Assembly: GCA_021234155.1 (NCBI GenBank)
Contig: JAJEKV010000026.1
Location: forward strand, 17,102,283 to 17,166,282
Direction of reading: 5' to 3'
DNA from: Isoetes taiwanensis
Lineage: Eukaryota > Streptophyta > Lycopodiopsida > Isoetales > Isoetaceae
DNA length: 64,000 nucleotides
Shown: piece after piece, positions 35,133-47,912 of the stretch
Position numbering within the stretch: position 1 is the first letter of the stretch
Layout of the letters: each line of letters starts with the position of its first letter
Translations under genes and position numbers: made by a program
The notes under the pieces: model-generated
Told to the model about the DNA's origin: nothing
Databases searched by the model: none
The model's input: the letters and a program-made list of their open reading frames with translations, nothing else

Positions 35133-35766
35133 CTATATTGCACATGATCCCATATGCCATTCTGCTTTCTGCTGTTCTGTGTTTCTGCCTAGACTTATGT
35201 ATCCTGATGCAAGCTCTCCTTGAGTATCAATCCCAAAGAGACCCATGATGTTTCGAAGCTTTGTCTCATATGAACACTTAATTTGCCATGCTTGATCTAA
35301 ATACCTCTCAAACCCTGGTACTTCTAAACGAGGATCAAAACATTCTCCAGCAAATGTTGGTCTGAGCAGTTGAAACTCATCATACCTGACTTCCTTAGCT
35401 TCACGAAATAAAATGCCTACGATTGTCTCTGAACGATAAGTTTCTCGTTCATCCTTTTCCATGAAGCCTGGATATCTACAAGGCCTGAGATCATAAGGCA
35501 TAACGACATGCTCACAAGTCTTGGAAGCATCTACAGCCATGACAGCAAGTTCTGCAAAATGTTCGCATTTCCCATCAAATGCAAACATCAACAGCTTCTA
35601 ATACCTTGACATCTCCCGGATGCAGACAAGGATTCTTTGCCATCACAACTTTACCAGTAATAGGGCGTAGGGATACATCACTTGTATGGATGTCAGGGCG
35701 AGATACCCACATAAAACATTGGCCATAAGCAAGAAGTGATGCCTCATCTAAACATCGCAATAAACA
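35133..35766 (-). pseudogene. RNA-dependent RNA polymerase fragment lacking the catalytic loop
   Basis: After an acceptor (CATCAGGCAG, about 35767) the minus strand reads RCLDEASLLAYGQCFMWVSR, then ITGKVVMAKNPCLHPGDVKV-LEAVDV, unmistakably the plant RDR core just before the active site. In intact RDR1/2/6 proteins about 110 residues follow, including the DLDGD metal-binding motif. Here the sequence jumps directly, in another frame, to KCEHFAELAVMAVDASKTCE, RPCRYPGFMEKDERETYRSE, VGILFREAKEV and FDPRLEVPGFERYLDQAW-KCSYE. So the catalytic segment is deleted and the frame is broken at about 35575-35590. The domain order and FMEK-x-x-x-x-TY motif assign it to the alpha-clade RDRs that make dsRNA for siRNA pathways. 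It cannot be an active polymerase; upstream exons were not found. Confidence 0.85.
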
Positions 35767-35769
35767 CCT

Positions 35770-37450
35770 GCCTGATGGTTAACTTGGGACTTGTAAATGA
35801 ATTTGTTGAATTTGTTTTTTGCAAGTTGCTATAGAATGTATTTCTTGACATGTAGAACGTATTTTTTGAGTGCTGACCATAGGAAGGTTTAACATGTAAG
35901 ATAAAGTTTGTTTTGGAAAATGCATCTTTTTGTGAACATGACAAAATATAGTTTATGTAAATTGGCGAATGCATGCTCAGTCAATACCCTATTATAAAAC
36001 TTAGCTTTTTCAATCAATACAGTATTACAAACCTACACATTGAATGGGAAGTTAATTGATGGCACTTGTAAGTGTTAGAGGCACTTGTGTGTTTAGCAAA
36101 GGAGTTAATGTTCCCTAATTAAAAGCCTCCGAGCACTCATGTTCGTAGTGTTAGAAGGCACATGTTCGTAGTGTTAGAAGGCACTTAGTGTTCATTGTCC
36201 CCTAATCAAAAGCCTATGCATTGCTCCCTAATCAAAGCCTCTGCATTTTGCCATCAAGCCCTAACAATACTATCTCATTGTTTTCGTGCCAAAATCTAGG
36301 TAGGTTATAACCAGGACAATAGAGGACAAACGATGCCATGATATAAAAATGTTTCTACTCCAAAAACCAAGGGAAAAAATGTAATTTTGAATAAGATTTA
36401 AGAAATGTGACAGCTATACCACCTGTAAAATCTTGATGTGATTTTATATTACAATACAAAAAGAAAAACGATTTTGTAAGCTATCTGAGTAGTTCTAAAA
36501 CATTCTGGAAGATTTTTAATGTAGCTCTTAGATAGTTTGTACAACAACTGATATGGAGTTCAAGAAATGCCTTCTACAATATTAGACTCTTTTGAAAAAA
36601 ATAAATTTGAAAACCATGCTACACTTTAATAAAAGGCTATGCAGCTTGAGTTCCAAATAAAAAGAGCTTCGCAAATGCTAGCCATAATCATCCCAAGGCT
36701 TGGAACAATTTTGATGCAGCATGAGTTGATGGATAACGTGATGAGCAATATCCCTTAATTATTATGTACGGAGATGAGATGAAAATGCCACCATGTATTT
36801 CCATGCAATAATGGTGCTTCTCCAGCTGAAGCATTATAATCTATAAAAATTAAAATGTTGCTTCTACTTGACAAATTTGAAAAACTTTTAGATTCAGGAT
36901 GTAGAAGTATAAAAATTACAATGTCACCCCTACTACAAATTTGAAAACTTCTAAATTTAAAGTATGCCTGCAAACAAATATGTTGCACATCCTCTACAAA
37001 ATAATGGCCTTCAATATTCATGCGAGGAAACTCGGATGGTTGCATGGAGTATCCATGCAAGGAAAAACTAAACTGTAAATAAATAAGCAGATTTGATAAA
37101 TAAATAGTTCAAAAGACGATCAAATGGATCCTAACAGTGGATGGAAAAAAACACAACTCCAAATAACACTTTAACTTCGTATGAAACATGGGTGGATTTA
37201 CAAAAGAAAGCGAGGCATACAAAACTTTGACACATCCACTAGCTTAGAACAAAGATTTGAAGACATACCTGCAACCAAAATTGTATCCTCCTAATTGATG
37301 GAGAATTCTTGAACTGAACTCTATAAAAAGTTTCATTGGCATAGAGGAGTAGAGTTTCATCCATTCCAACATCATTACCAAGTTCATCTGCTTTACTGAC
37401 CAAACGTGACTCTGTTCTACAACACAACAATCAAATAGGCAGAGCACATA
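35770..37450. other. gene-poor region with a small tandem repeat
   Basis: ATGTTCGTAGTGTTAGAAGG is tandemly duplicated at about 36140-36185, and CCCTAATCAAAAGCC recurs nearby. No gene seen. Confidence 0.45.
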
Positions 37451-37528
37451 TCCAATGTATCCAAATAGGCAGAGCACATATCAAAATAGGATGTCAGCTT
37501 TAAGAATACAAACCTCGTGGAATCATGG

Positions 37529-37915
37529 TCATAACCAAGGAAGCAAAACAAATGGAAAGACATCAACATTGGTCTCTACACGAAGCCAGTCCACAACACT
37601 TTCAATAAGATGCTCTGCCCTGGAAGCAGAGCTTCCATACTCATGCACGGCAATAACCAGATGGAGAAGGAACAAAGATGAAGTGCACCACTTGGAAAAA
37701 CAAATAGCACTCCATAAATTAAGGATTGTGTTTGCTGGAAATACCACAAAGAGAATTAAGGAGGATCTGAATACCATTTTGCAGAGCTCCAACAGGATCA
37801 ATACTTCCCTGATCCTTCTTTTTGAGAAAACCATGTGCGATTCATCCTCAGCAGCTTGGCGAGCCAAAAACAAGACACTGGCGAAAACACACATCCGGTT
37901 AGGCAGTTCGAACAT
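37529..37915 (-). CDS. unassigned minus-strand ORF
   Basis: A 128-codon frame (start codon TTG or internal), with RAEHLIESVVDWLRVETNVD and FPFVLLPWL near its end, is partly hydrophobic. The overlapping plus-strand frame 37455-37946 is of similar length, so neither is convincing. Family unknown. Confidence 0.2.
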   Translation of the reverse strand: MFELPNRMCVFASVLFLARQAAEDESHMVFSKRRIREVLILLELCKMVFRSSLILFVVFPANTILNLWSAICFSKWCTSSLFLLHLVIAVHEYGSSASRAEHLIESVVDWLRVETNVDVFPFVLLPWL

Positions 37916-38080
37916 CGCCCCCTCCCCAGAATGGGATGACCGCTAGTTTATTGCCAGTAACAAGTTTGTAGTAGTTTTTTGCATATTCTAGGAATATACT
38001 GGCATGTACCAAGAATATGTTGAAAACCCATACAAGCAAGGGATTGCCCCCCTAGGGGCAACCCAAAAACTTTCTAGTGG
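37885..38080. repeat. dispersed repeat, copy 2
   Basis: Partner of 29955-30200, with the same TTGCCCCCCTAGGGGCAACC palindrome at about 38044-38063. Confidence 0.7.
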
Positions 38081-38717
38081 AATTTATGCAATTGCTGGAA
38101 TGGCGTAGTGGTGGATATTGGCATAATTCCGAGGTTGCATTTACAGGTACTGCAGAACAATTGGTCCTACTTATATTGACGAATTAACATGTTTTTGAAG
38201 ATAGAAAATGATTGCCTAATGCTAAGAACCTACTACCTAATGTGCTGTTTGCATGTCCTTTAGGCTTGTTTAGAATATGGTTGTTGATCTTTAACAAACA
38301 AAACCGTAGATATATTCCAAGAATCATTCTTAAGAGATAGCAATAGACTAATACCTGGTGGAAAATTTTGTTTGAAACCACTCTTCTCTGCCTTGGATCT
38401 GTTAAGTATGTCGCCATGAGAAATAACAAATAATAGTACCTCAAAATAGAAATTACTTTGAAATACAACATATGTTTGAAATTCATCAAACCCGAGGAGA
38501 GGGCTTGTTGGAGAGCAGGGAATACCAGATTGAGATGCCAAAGTAACTATTTACAGAAGAGCCCAGACCCAGAAGCAGATTCATGTGTCCATTTTCAGTG
38601 CAGGCACTAATGATGGCCTTCCAAGAAAATAATGACATTTGTCTTCCAAAGATATAACAGCAAAGAAAATAAAAAAAGCGCAAGGAATGAAGTAGGAGGA
38701 AAAGAGACTGAAGGGCA

Positions 38718-38880
38718 TCACTGAAGGGCCGTCGGATCAAATTTCTCATCCAAGGAATTCTCTGACCCGGTGTTCGGTGCGTCTGAGTTTGCTTTCACGC
38801 TCAATCTTCGAGTTACCTGAAATAGCATAAGAAATAGCACAACTGAACCACAAAGACACAGTCCAACAAGAGAGGCACTT
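38718..38880 (-). CDS. possible short exon upstream of SEC24 on the opposite strand
   Basis: The minus-strand frame has a hydrophobic stretch (SLVGLCLCGSVVLFLMLFQV) and then TRRLSVKANSDAPNTGSENS, ending FDPTALQ-stop. A fair acceptor (CTATTTCAG) precedes the VTRRLS part. There is no upstream ATG in frame, so at best it is an exon. It is head-to-head with SEC24 across about 1.1 kb. Low confidence. Confidence 0.2.
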
Positions 38881-38939
38881 ATCCTAACTTCGCTCAGACG
38901 AAGAACTGTGAAGGAAAAGCTCAAGGAAGGGAGGCGGAT

Positions 38940-39997
38940 GTGGCTGACATGCTATGCTGATGTGGGTGATCATCTGGACACCTTAGGGCCAGATTCGACT
39001 TGCGGCAGTGGCACTTCTTAAAAAAATTTCAATTTCCGCCTCCTTTTTTAAGAGCGACGATTTGTGTGATTCCATTTGTGGCAGTAGGTAGTTTCAAATA
39101 GATGTTCAAGATTGCTCTCTCACTTAATCTACGGCAAGATTCGTCTGTCACTTAACTCAAATTCTAAAGGACAGGGGATCACCCGTGCCAATTAATCCAG
39201 TGTTTTGGAGTTAAGCAGGAGTGTTTTTGGTTGACGGCAAGCGTCAGTTATGCCGTGTCACTACAGAATTGGTTGAGGCTTAAATGCCACTCGTCTATCT
39301 TTCAAAGTCGAATCCGGCCGTTAGAATTGCACGAAATTGTGTATCTCGAGTTAGGCAAACCCTGCTAAAAACTTTGGAAAAACCATTTGCCACCGTAACG
39401 TAATGGCACGAAATACAGATGTTTTTGCCAAGGCTTTTGGATGATGACGTATACCCTAAATAGATCGCCAGTACACCCCAATATTTCAGTGCAAATCGGC
39501 CGGCAGGTCCCTTTGTATTTTTGAGCTATGTCCGACACAGCAGATCTCACAACTTAGCCTAAGCAGCGGGGGCTCGCGTAGCTATCGTCGGTCGCTTCTA
39601 ATCATCGTCTTATATCTCTTTTACAGAATTTGGTTAAGAGGAAGAGATCAGGTGTGAAGTGACCAGTTTCATTTCTAGTCTTCGCTTTTGATAATGCTGT
39701 TGATCTAGATTGTATCGATAATTTTGTGGGCGTCAAACCGAAATGATGAGATCCGCAAGTTATGTATCTTGAGATGATGGTAGTAGTTTTAGCATCTAGG
39801 GTTGCAGGTTATACTGTTAAATTCATTGTTAAACTTTGATACATATACTGGTGAACGTAAAGATCAGGCAGGTTGCCAACGGAAGCCGCAATTATAGTGG
39901 ATTTGCAGTGAATTTCTTATTTTCTTGTCAACGGAATTGAAGCAGATCAATGTGAACTATAATTGGGTGCAAATCAGAGGAAAACACATCAACAACA
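38940..39997 (+). promoter_or_regulatory. SEC24 upstream region / 5' UTR
   Basis: Gene-free sequence before the SEC24 start. An acceptor-like site at 39941-39945 (GAAGCAG) could end a 5' UTR intron, and the start context AACAACAATGAG is a good plant initiation context. I see no decisive TATA box. Confidence 0.35.
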
Positions 39998-42900
39998 ATG
40001 AGTACACCTAGTCCAGGAAGACAGGATGGCCAAACTGGAGCATTTCAATCCCCACAACCTTTTAGTGGTTTTAATCCGACCCGCCCTGCACCGGGTCGTC
40101 CCTATAATCCTACTGTAGGTGGGTCTTATCAACCTCCCGCTCCACATCAAGTACCTCGTCCTTCATTTCCAGGTGAAGCTCAACCTCCGCCACCTCCAAT
40201 GCCAGGCTATGCACAACTTGCTGCCTCTCAACACTTTCAGCAGCCTACAATGAGAACCCCTATACCATATGTCCCTGCCAGTCAGCCTCCCAAGGCTTTT
40301 GGAGGTCCATATGCATCACAGCCTTCTACTGGGGCACAACCAAGACGTCCACAAATGCCTCCTCCAGTATCTTATATGGGGAATCAACCTCCTTCAGCTG
40401 GAAACGCACCACCACCTTATGCTGGAGTGCAACCAACAACACCTGCAGTGCAGGCACCTGCTGCTGGAATGCAAGCCACCTTACCTCCTACGGCCTCAAC
40501 AGCTCCTACTTTCAGACCTGTGCAATATGGATATGGAGGAGGGCCTCCCCAGGGTCAAATTCCACCTCCCACTGTACCCTCTCAACCCCTACCTAGTTAC
40601 GGGTCCGTGCCACCCCAAGCTCCACCTAGTAGGCTGGTATCAACACAACTCCCGGCACCAGCACCAGCCCCTGGTCATCTATCAGCACCAAGTGCCAGTT
40701 ATGGGCCATCGAATCCTTCTGTTCAGCCTGCTTCATACATTGGGCCGCAGGCTCCAGGGTTCTATCCAGCATCAACTCATCCAACAGCAGCACCGCCATC
40801 CATTGGAGGTTATGGAGCTGCAACAAATTTGGTTGAAGAATTTGAATCTTTATCACTTATGTCTGCACCTGGATCTCTGGAGGCAAGGATAAATCCAGTC
40901 TCTCTCCCTCGGCCTACAGATGAGGAACCTACCATCCCTTTCTCAGCAAATTGTCACCCAAGGTACTTCCGTCTCACATGTAATGCTGTACCTAATGCAC
41001 ATTCCTTAGCTGCAAGATGGCATCTGCCTTTAGGCGCTGTTGTTGATCCACTTGCAGAGGCTCCAGAAGGGGTAAGAAGCCTAATTATGAGATAAAAAGT
41101 GATTGAAGTGTTACTGATGTCTCGTCTTTATTTTCTAGGAAGAAGTTCCAGTTGTCAACTTTGGGACCTCTGGAATAGTCAGATGCCGAAGGTGTAGGAC
41201 TTACATTAATCCATATGCAATGTTTACTGATAATGGAAGGCATTGGCGATGTAATGTATGCCAGCTATTAAATGAAGGTGAGCAGTCTCTTTTGTAGCAG
41301 AGAATGGATTTATTTGTCAATCTGACGCTTACCATGTAAATATTTTCGTGGTGGTATCCAGTCATTTTACACTTCTTGTATTTTACTTGCATGTAGTTCC
41401 TATGGACTATTTCTGTGCCCTGGATGCAAATGGGAAGCGAAGAGATGTCGATGAACGCCCTGAACTTTCCCAAGGTAGCGTGGAATTTGTGGCACCTGCT
41501 GAATATATGGTGCGGCCGCCAATGCCACCGGTGTATTTTTTTCTCATCGATGTTTCAGTTGCTTCAGTCAAATCTGGTATGCTACAGGTATTATCTCAGG
41601 TGCCACAGGTTCTTTGTATTTGTTATTACATTAGGTTGTGAGTTCCTTATCTCATATTTGATGGTCGAGCATGGACTGGATCATTTTATAATTAATATGA
41701 TTGGACCTAAAGCCGCAGTAAAAATGAGTTGGCAAACACATGCAAAGAATATTAGAAGCATATAGAACTTGAACATCCAATTAAACATGTTGTAAATATT
41801 GTTTTGAACACGGGGAATTGGGTCATGTTTTATGGAATATATTAGGTTACTATTTACAAATGGCCATTCTTTTAGAAGCATGTTAGCACCACTGTTATTG
41901 GCTTCAACAACAATAAGCTTTCTTGTATGGGTTGTTTAAGCTTAGTTTTCACCTATGATGGCCATGTGATGCCCATGTATAAATTCCCTTGGATACCAAA
42001 ATCCATTTCCCTTGAATCACAAAGAAATTATATTATTCCAACTCAAAATAGTGCTGATTTTGTTGAGGTTATTTGATGGTCACATTATTTATAACTTCAG
42101 GTTGCAGTGGATACAATAAAATCATGCTTGGATGATTTACCAGGATCGCCAAGAACACAAGTAGGATTTTTGACATTTGACAGTACTTTACATTTTTACA
42201 ATCTCAAGGTACACTCTTGTGGTCCTTTAAACCCTTATATAATGCTGCAGTACTTTGTCTTAAAGCTGATATGTTGTCTGGAATAATTTTTATGCAGTCA
42301 TCATTGACGCAGCCGCAAATGGTGGTCATGGCGCAATTAGATGATCTATTTTTGCCTATGCCCGATGATTTGTTGGTCCATCTTACAGAGTCACGAACGG
42401 TTGTAGAAGCTCTTTTGGACAACCTTCCATCTACTTTTGCAGATAACACAAATATTGAATCAGCATTAGGTCCTGCCTTGCAAGCGGTGGCAATGCTCAT
42501 GGTTCGTATATTTGAGATCGGAAATGTCCAACTTTGTCTTTAATAGACTGGAATTTCATATAGTTGGTATCTTCCATCTGCAGGGTCAACTAGGAGGGAA
42601 ACTACTCATATTCCAGAGCACTCTACCATCCCTAGGTGTGGGAAGGCTCAAATTACGGGGAGAGGATCCCCGAATTTATGGTACGGATAAGGAGCATACC
42701 ATACGCGTTGCAGACGAGCAGTTTTATAAACAAATGGCAGCTGACTTTTCAAAATATCAGATTGGCGTGAATATTTATGCATTTTCTGAAAAGTATACTG
42801 ACTTGGCATCATTGGGTAAGATGCTTTAGTTAGACATCTGGTTCTTATTTGTCACATGACTGTCTATATGTTGTGATTACAGGAACCCTTTCGAAGTACA

Positions 42901-44825
42901 CTGGTGGTCAGGTATTCTATTATCCAGGATTTCAGGAAGCTTCTGATGGAGAGAAATTCAGATATGAGCTTGCCAGGGATTTAAAGAGGGAAACAGCTTG
43001 GGAGGCTGTTATGCGTATTCGTTGTGGGAAAGGTATCACAGATCATTGAACACAGATTCTCTCATGTCTTCCTTACACATTGTTTTTTTAAGTCAAATGT
43101 TGCTTATGTGTCTGTCCTCTAAAACAGGGATCAAGTATTCTAGTTTCCATGGTCATTTCATGCTCAGGAGCTCAGATCTATTATCCCTTCCAGCGGTGGA
43201 TTGTGATAAGACATTTGCAGTCCAGTTTGCATTAGAAGATACATTGTTGACAAGTCAAACTGTCTATTTCCAAGTTGCTTTGTTGTATCCTTCAATTCAA
43301 GTTATCATTATTTGGGTAACTGCTTCCTATTGGCACTATTCCTTTATTATATAAGGCATGTTTATGTTTATGTGTATTCCTTCATGTATGGTGGCATAGA
43401 TATACATCTTCTGTGGGTGAGAGACGCATCAGAGTTCATACCCTAGCTGCTCCAGTGGTCAGCGATCTGAGTGAAATGTATCGGGCTGCTGATGCAGGTG
43501 CAATTGTTGGCGTTCTGAGCAGGCTTGGTAAAGTTTTTACTCTATTGATAATTGTAACAGGTTCTCAGCTCTTGACATGTCTTATCGATTATTGTATTGT
43601 TGGCAATTTATACCTTAAATTAGAAAATTGAGATGAGATGTTAATCTGTAAACTGAGATGCATGTTTGATATGAACAGCAATTGACAAATCACTGAATAC
43701 AAAGTTGGAGGATGCTCGTCAGAGTCTACAGACGCGTTTGGTTAATGCACTACGGGAATACCGTAATCTATATGCTGTGAAACATCAGTTAATGGGACGT
43801 TTAGTATACCCAGAATCGTTGAAACTACTTCCACTTTACATACTGTGCCTCTGCAAGAGCTTGGCATTGCGAGGAGGCTTCATGGATGCTCACCCAGATG
43901 AACGTTCTGTGGCTGGCTATGAAATTATGACAATGTCCTGTTCTCGACTTCTAAAGCTCATCTATCCATCATTGTTTCGGGTTGATGAATTCTTGTTGCA
44001 GGTACGTGCTTCTGGAAGACTCTTCCATTTATCAGTATACTGTGCTTCTTTTAATACTGACATTTGGTTGGGCAGGGCGATAAATCAGAACCTGGGGATC
44101 TTATTTATCCTCAACGACATCCATTGTCCATGGAAGTCCTTGATCCACGTGGCGCGTTCCTGTTCTATGATGGCTTCAGATTTGTTCTGTGGCTTGGGAA
44201 TCTTTTGCAAACAGATTTTGTTATACAGCTACTAGGACAAGAGGTTGCTAGCAGTGCTGATTTGAGAAAGGTTAGTCATTACTAAACATTTTGTTGGTTT
44301 TGTCCCCATTATTTATTGAATCATCTTGCGACATGATCTTAACTGGACCTTAACTGTAGGGCTATTTTGGCATAATAATTAAACTACATGAAGGGCTAGG
44401 TTTGCGCCATCTCTGCATAGGACATGGAGCACTTTTTGTTGCCTGCTTATGATGTCAAGTGGTTCACAGTAAAGCAGCATGTTGTTTAAATCTTCTGCCT
44501 GCTTACTTGCATATGACATTGAGGAACTTATACCAAAGCATGGTGTTTTCCTAAGCCTAAAAGGGTTATAACCTGGGCATTTTTCCTGCAGGTCGTAGTG
44601 GTAGAGCAGAATACTGAACCATCACGGCGCTTTCATCGTCTTTTGGACAAGCTGCGGAAGGGCATTCCTGCGTGTTATCAGCAACTCTTTGTTGTACGCC
44701 GAGGAGAACAACCCCGAGAAAATAACTTGTTACTTGCAAATCTTTCCGAGGATCGAAATGGTGGTCTCCTTGGATATGCAGATTGGATGGTTCACCTCTA
44801 TAGACAAGTTCAGCAGAAGATTTAG
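39998..44825 (+). CDS. SEC24: COPII coat protein SEC24, 12 coding exons
   Basis: SEC24 forms the SEC23/SEC24 inner coat that selects cargo for ER-to-Golgi vesicles. I place coding exons at 39998-41071, 41139-41277, 41397-41587, 42101-42208, 42298-42501, 42584-42815, 42883-43032, 43128-43284, 43400-43527, 43679-44001, 44076-44270 and 44592-44825, all with GT-AG junctions. They total 3135 nt, a 1044-residue protein, close to Arabidopsis SEC24A. Residues 1-290 are Pro/Gln/Ala-rich and disordered, as usual. A zinc finger follows (CRRC at 374-377 and CNVC at 396-399). Then come the trunk ([19 protein letters not shown]), beta-sandwich ([12 protein letters not shown]), helical part ([18 protein letters not shown]) and C-terminal gelsolin domain ([19 protein letters not shown]). 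No frameshift or stop was found, so this is the intact host gene of the window. Confidence 0.97.
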
Positions 44826-46165
44826 AATGTACTTTATTCATTTGATTTCTCATTTTAATTTTGCCGTCCTATGAAGTTTGTACAGATTCTGTCCCCACTT
44901 TGGTTCCTAACAATTGTTGGGTATAACTAGAAAAGCTTGGACTATACACTCATTAATTTGTTATACCATCTCCCACCCTTGAGCTGGACGTCATAGGGGA
45001 GATGCCGATTGTGCACAATTGTTTAACTATTTTTGGCCTTCGTTGTCAATCAGATATCCATGAATCAAGGGATGGTGTAGTGTTAGGTGAGCTAAAGATT
45101 GTGCACATTTGTTTAACTAGTTTTGGCCTTCATTAGTAGCATGCAGCGGTGTTAGGTGAGCTAAAAGAAAGAACATGTAAATAGTAATCAATCCAGACGA
45201 GGATTGAAGGGTTATTGTTATGTATGTGACTGGGTATGTATGGTGAACGGGCGAGTGATGTTTTAGACCTTAAGGCGACGTTCCCATGAGCCTGACCTGA
45301 CCGCAAAAGAGTGAGGTCGAGGTTGAAGTGCGAAGAAGATTGTTACCATGCGACCGCAATATTCTTTTACTCAGAAACCAGAAACCGGCTAGATCTTCAC
45401 TGGCTTTGAAATTCACCGGCTGCTTCATCGGTTGCTTGCTTCTTCGTCACCTGTTGATTCGTTAAAAGGCAACAACCCGACCTTTTAGAAATGGTCTTTC
45501 ATTTTGGAAAAATCCGAGTTTTCTTTAAAGGCAACCTTAACTCTGCTGCATGGGAACTGGAAAAAACAGAGTCCGGTCGGTTCCATGGGAACGTTCCCTA
45601 AGAACAGACGAAAACCAGGTGGCAACCTACTTTGCATGATGGCAAAGTTAAATCAATTGGGCAAGCAACATAGAAGTGTTCATCTTTGTTGAAGACCTGC
45701 CCATCCATTGTGCACCCTGTTGAAAAAACACTTCTCAAGGTGCATTAGGAGCACGATTCAAGAGCAAGCGACGGTAGAACATGTGAGCAAGCTTTGTGGA
45801 AAATGGGCGAGCCGTCGTGTAGGGCAAGTTTAAAATCTCTTTCAAGAGGATATGATAAGAAAATATGAATACACAATTGAAAATGCCGAAAGAACCATTC
45901 ATCTGTTACAAGAAATTTATGGGAGACCACCGCGAACATTTCTTTTGCCGACCCACTTAGACAGTTTGAATTGTGTTTATTAAAAATGGAGTGATGTTGG
46001 GTTTGGTATCAGTTGAAGGATCTAGGTATTGCGGGGTCTAGGTATATGGTCCAAGAGTTCTACACTACAAAAATTTCTTTGAGTTATATATGGGATCGAG
46101 TATTGCGAAGATCTATGTATATGGTCTTGGAGTTCTATGCTATAGATATTTGTTTGAGTTTAAGT
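44826..46165. other. SEC24 3' flank and spacer
   Basis: TGCACA-TTGTTTAACTA-TTTTGGCCTTC is duplicated at about 45014-45045 and 45100-45135. No other gene seen. Confidence 0.45.
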
Positions 46166-46169
46166 TGTA

Positions 46170-46199
46170 CTAGTAAACGTGTGCCAGGCGTTGCCGCGC
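46170..46199 (-). mobile_element. Helitron-type 3' terminus (degenerate)
   Basis: On the minus strand a 7-bp-arm hairpin with two mismatches (GCGCGGC-AAC-GCCTGGC) is followed after 9 nt by CTAG (46173-46170) and T. It has the same orientation and same AAC loop as the 15.5-kb terminus, so probably the same family. Confidence 0.5.
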
Positions 46200-46204
46200 T
46201 AAAT

Positions 46205-47765
46205 ATCCCGGCTTGTGTTTTTACTTGGCATTTAATGTCCATATATGCGCAACTTTCAACAGCACTATAGGTTGATGCTTGCATTATTTTTGTAACTGTT
46301 TCTGTTGTTGAGATTGTCAGATGTATCATCAATGTATTAACTTTGCGTTTATAAGATGGATAGATTTTTTAACGTCCACGAAAACCAGAAGGTCATCGAA
46401 AAACAATGCTTTATAAGTTGAGTGGAGGGGCAAGTAAACAAAGTGGAAATTTTGGGAAGACAGTGCAAAAGTTATGCTCAAAATGTCACTTCATTCAAGA
46501 AGTCATCGATCATAGAAAGCTAGACCTCTTCCCATAGTTGTAGTGGATTCGATGGTTCACAATGTAAAATGATCATGGAGAACATGTGCCACATTTGTGG
46601 TGGCATGCCCCATGCTGCTGTTGTTGCATCCTGAAGAGATTCGAGCCATTTTGTGGCATCTCAAAATAACCCACGAAGACAACAAGGTTCTATATATTTG
46701 CAAATACCTCCCCGAAAAGAGCATAAATCTTGAAAACTAATTGCACTTGTTACACGGGTCTATAGCGGCCGTAGATAATATCGCTCTCCTTCTGAAGGAT
46801 TAACAAAGTACATGCATCCGAAATAAAAGAATATGAGACATCTCCAAAACATGCATGGTTTCATACGTGAAAATGCCAGCTTAGAAGTAGTAAGTACATA
46901 AACAAAAGATTTTCTTTCTCTAAATATTCTAAATATGAGTTTCTTAGCAAAATCCTTTATCTACTTATAATCATGTTTGTGGAAAATAAATATCACTATA
47001 GGAAGAAACATTTTTATAGTCGAGCATTGCCACATGCTACACATCTAGATCATTTTGTACCATTACATACAAAATATGTTATATAACACTTGTGAACCTT
47101 TGAACTCACACGTATATGGGATTTACAATATGTACTATCAAGGGACTAATGAAATTATCAAAGTTTACTTCGATCTTAGATGTTTTCGGCTGTGCAAACC
47201 CAAACGATTCCCGAACAGACCATTCACCAAATGATCTCATGTAGGAAGGAAAGTGGAAGATTAAATAATAGTTTCAAGCATCACCCCAATACTGCCCATG
47301 CAATAATATGGGTCTAAAGGAAAATGCCTTCCATTAGGGATTGAGAATGCAATGGTGTGTAAATACATCATTGATAGATAATCACACCATGCAAGAGAGG
47401 TATATGCCGCTTTGGAAGTAATGGCTTCCAACTTCAAAATGTAGATACTGTAAATGGATGCCCAACATTATTGCGATATGTAAGGGTGCAACTCATAAAA
47501 GACATGCACATATGGATTTATCTTCTATAGCTAAAAGTCTTAAATTTTCTTATAAGCATGGCCACCATAAGATATGGATGTGTTATATAGCCCACATAAG
47601 GTCTTTCTCATATTAAGTGTATTCATAACAATGAAACAACCATATAAGCCTTTTGAGCTAAGCAAATTGTATAACATTTGGAAGATTGAAAAATTGGTTA
47701 GTATGATGATCAGATACAACTCACTTATCGTTGTTCAATATAGCATGGAATGATAATAGTCGTTT
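46205..47765. other. A/T-rich, possible Helitron interior, no gene seen
   Basis: No open frame with motifs. It lies on the body side of the 46.17-kb Helitron end. Confidence 0.4.
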
Positions 47766-47772
47766 GTCAGTG

Positions 47773-47912
47773 GAAATATGCTATGCATGGAGTGTGTTTA
47801 TCTCCAATGTGTCATGGATTGTGTTTATCTCCAATGTGTAGGCAAATATGCTATGCATGGAGTGTGTTTATCTCCAATGTGTCATGGATTGTGTTTACCT
47901 CCAATGTGTATG
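47773..47912. repeat. 70-bp tandem repeat, two copies with internal 35-bp repeats
   Basis: AAATATGCTATGCATGGAGT begins at 47774 and 47844. Each copy contains GTGTTTATCTCCAATGTGT twice. Confidence 0.9.

Noticed and set aside
37455..37946. 163-codon plus-strand ORF
   Set aside because: No motif, and an equally long frame lies on the other strand; nothing separates coding from chance.
39173..39275. 5S rRNA-like segment (GGAGTTAAGCAGGAG)
   Set aside because: Only a short word resembles 5S rRNA; the box A/C region and the 3' end are absent.
40269..40892. 207-codon ORF inside SEC24 exon 1
   Set aside because: It is another frame of the Pro/Gln-rich SEC24 N-terminus; the SEC24 frame is conserved and complete.
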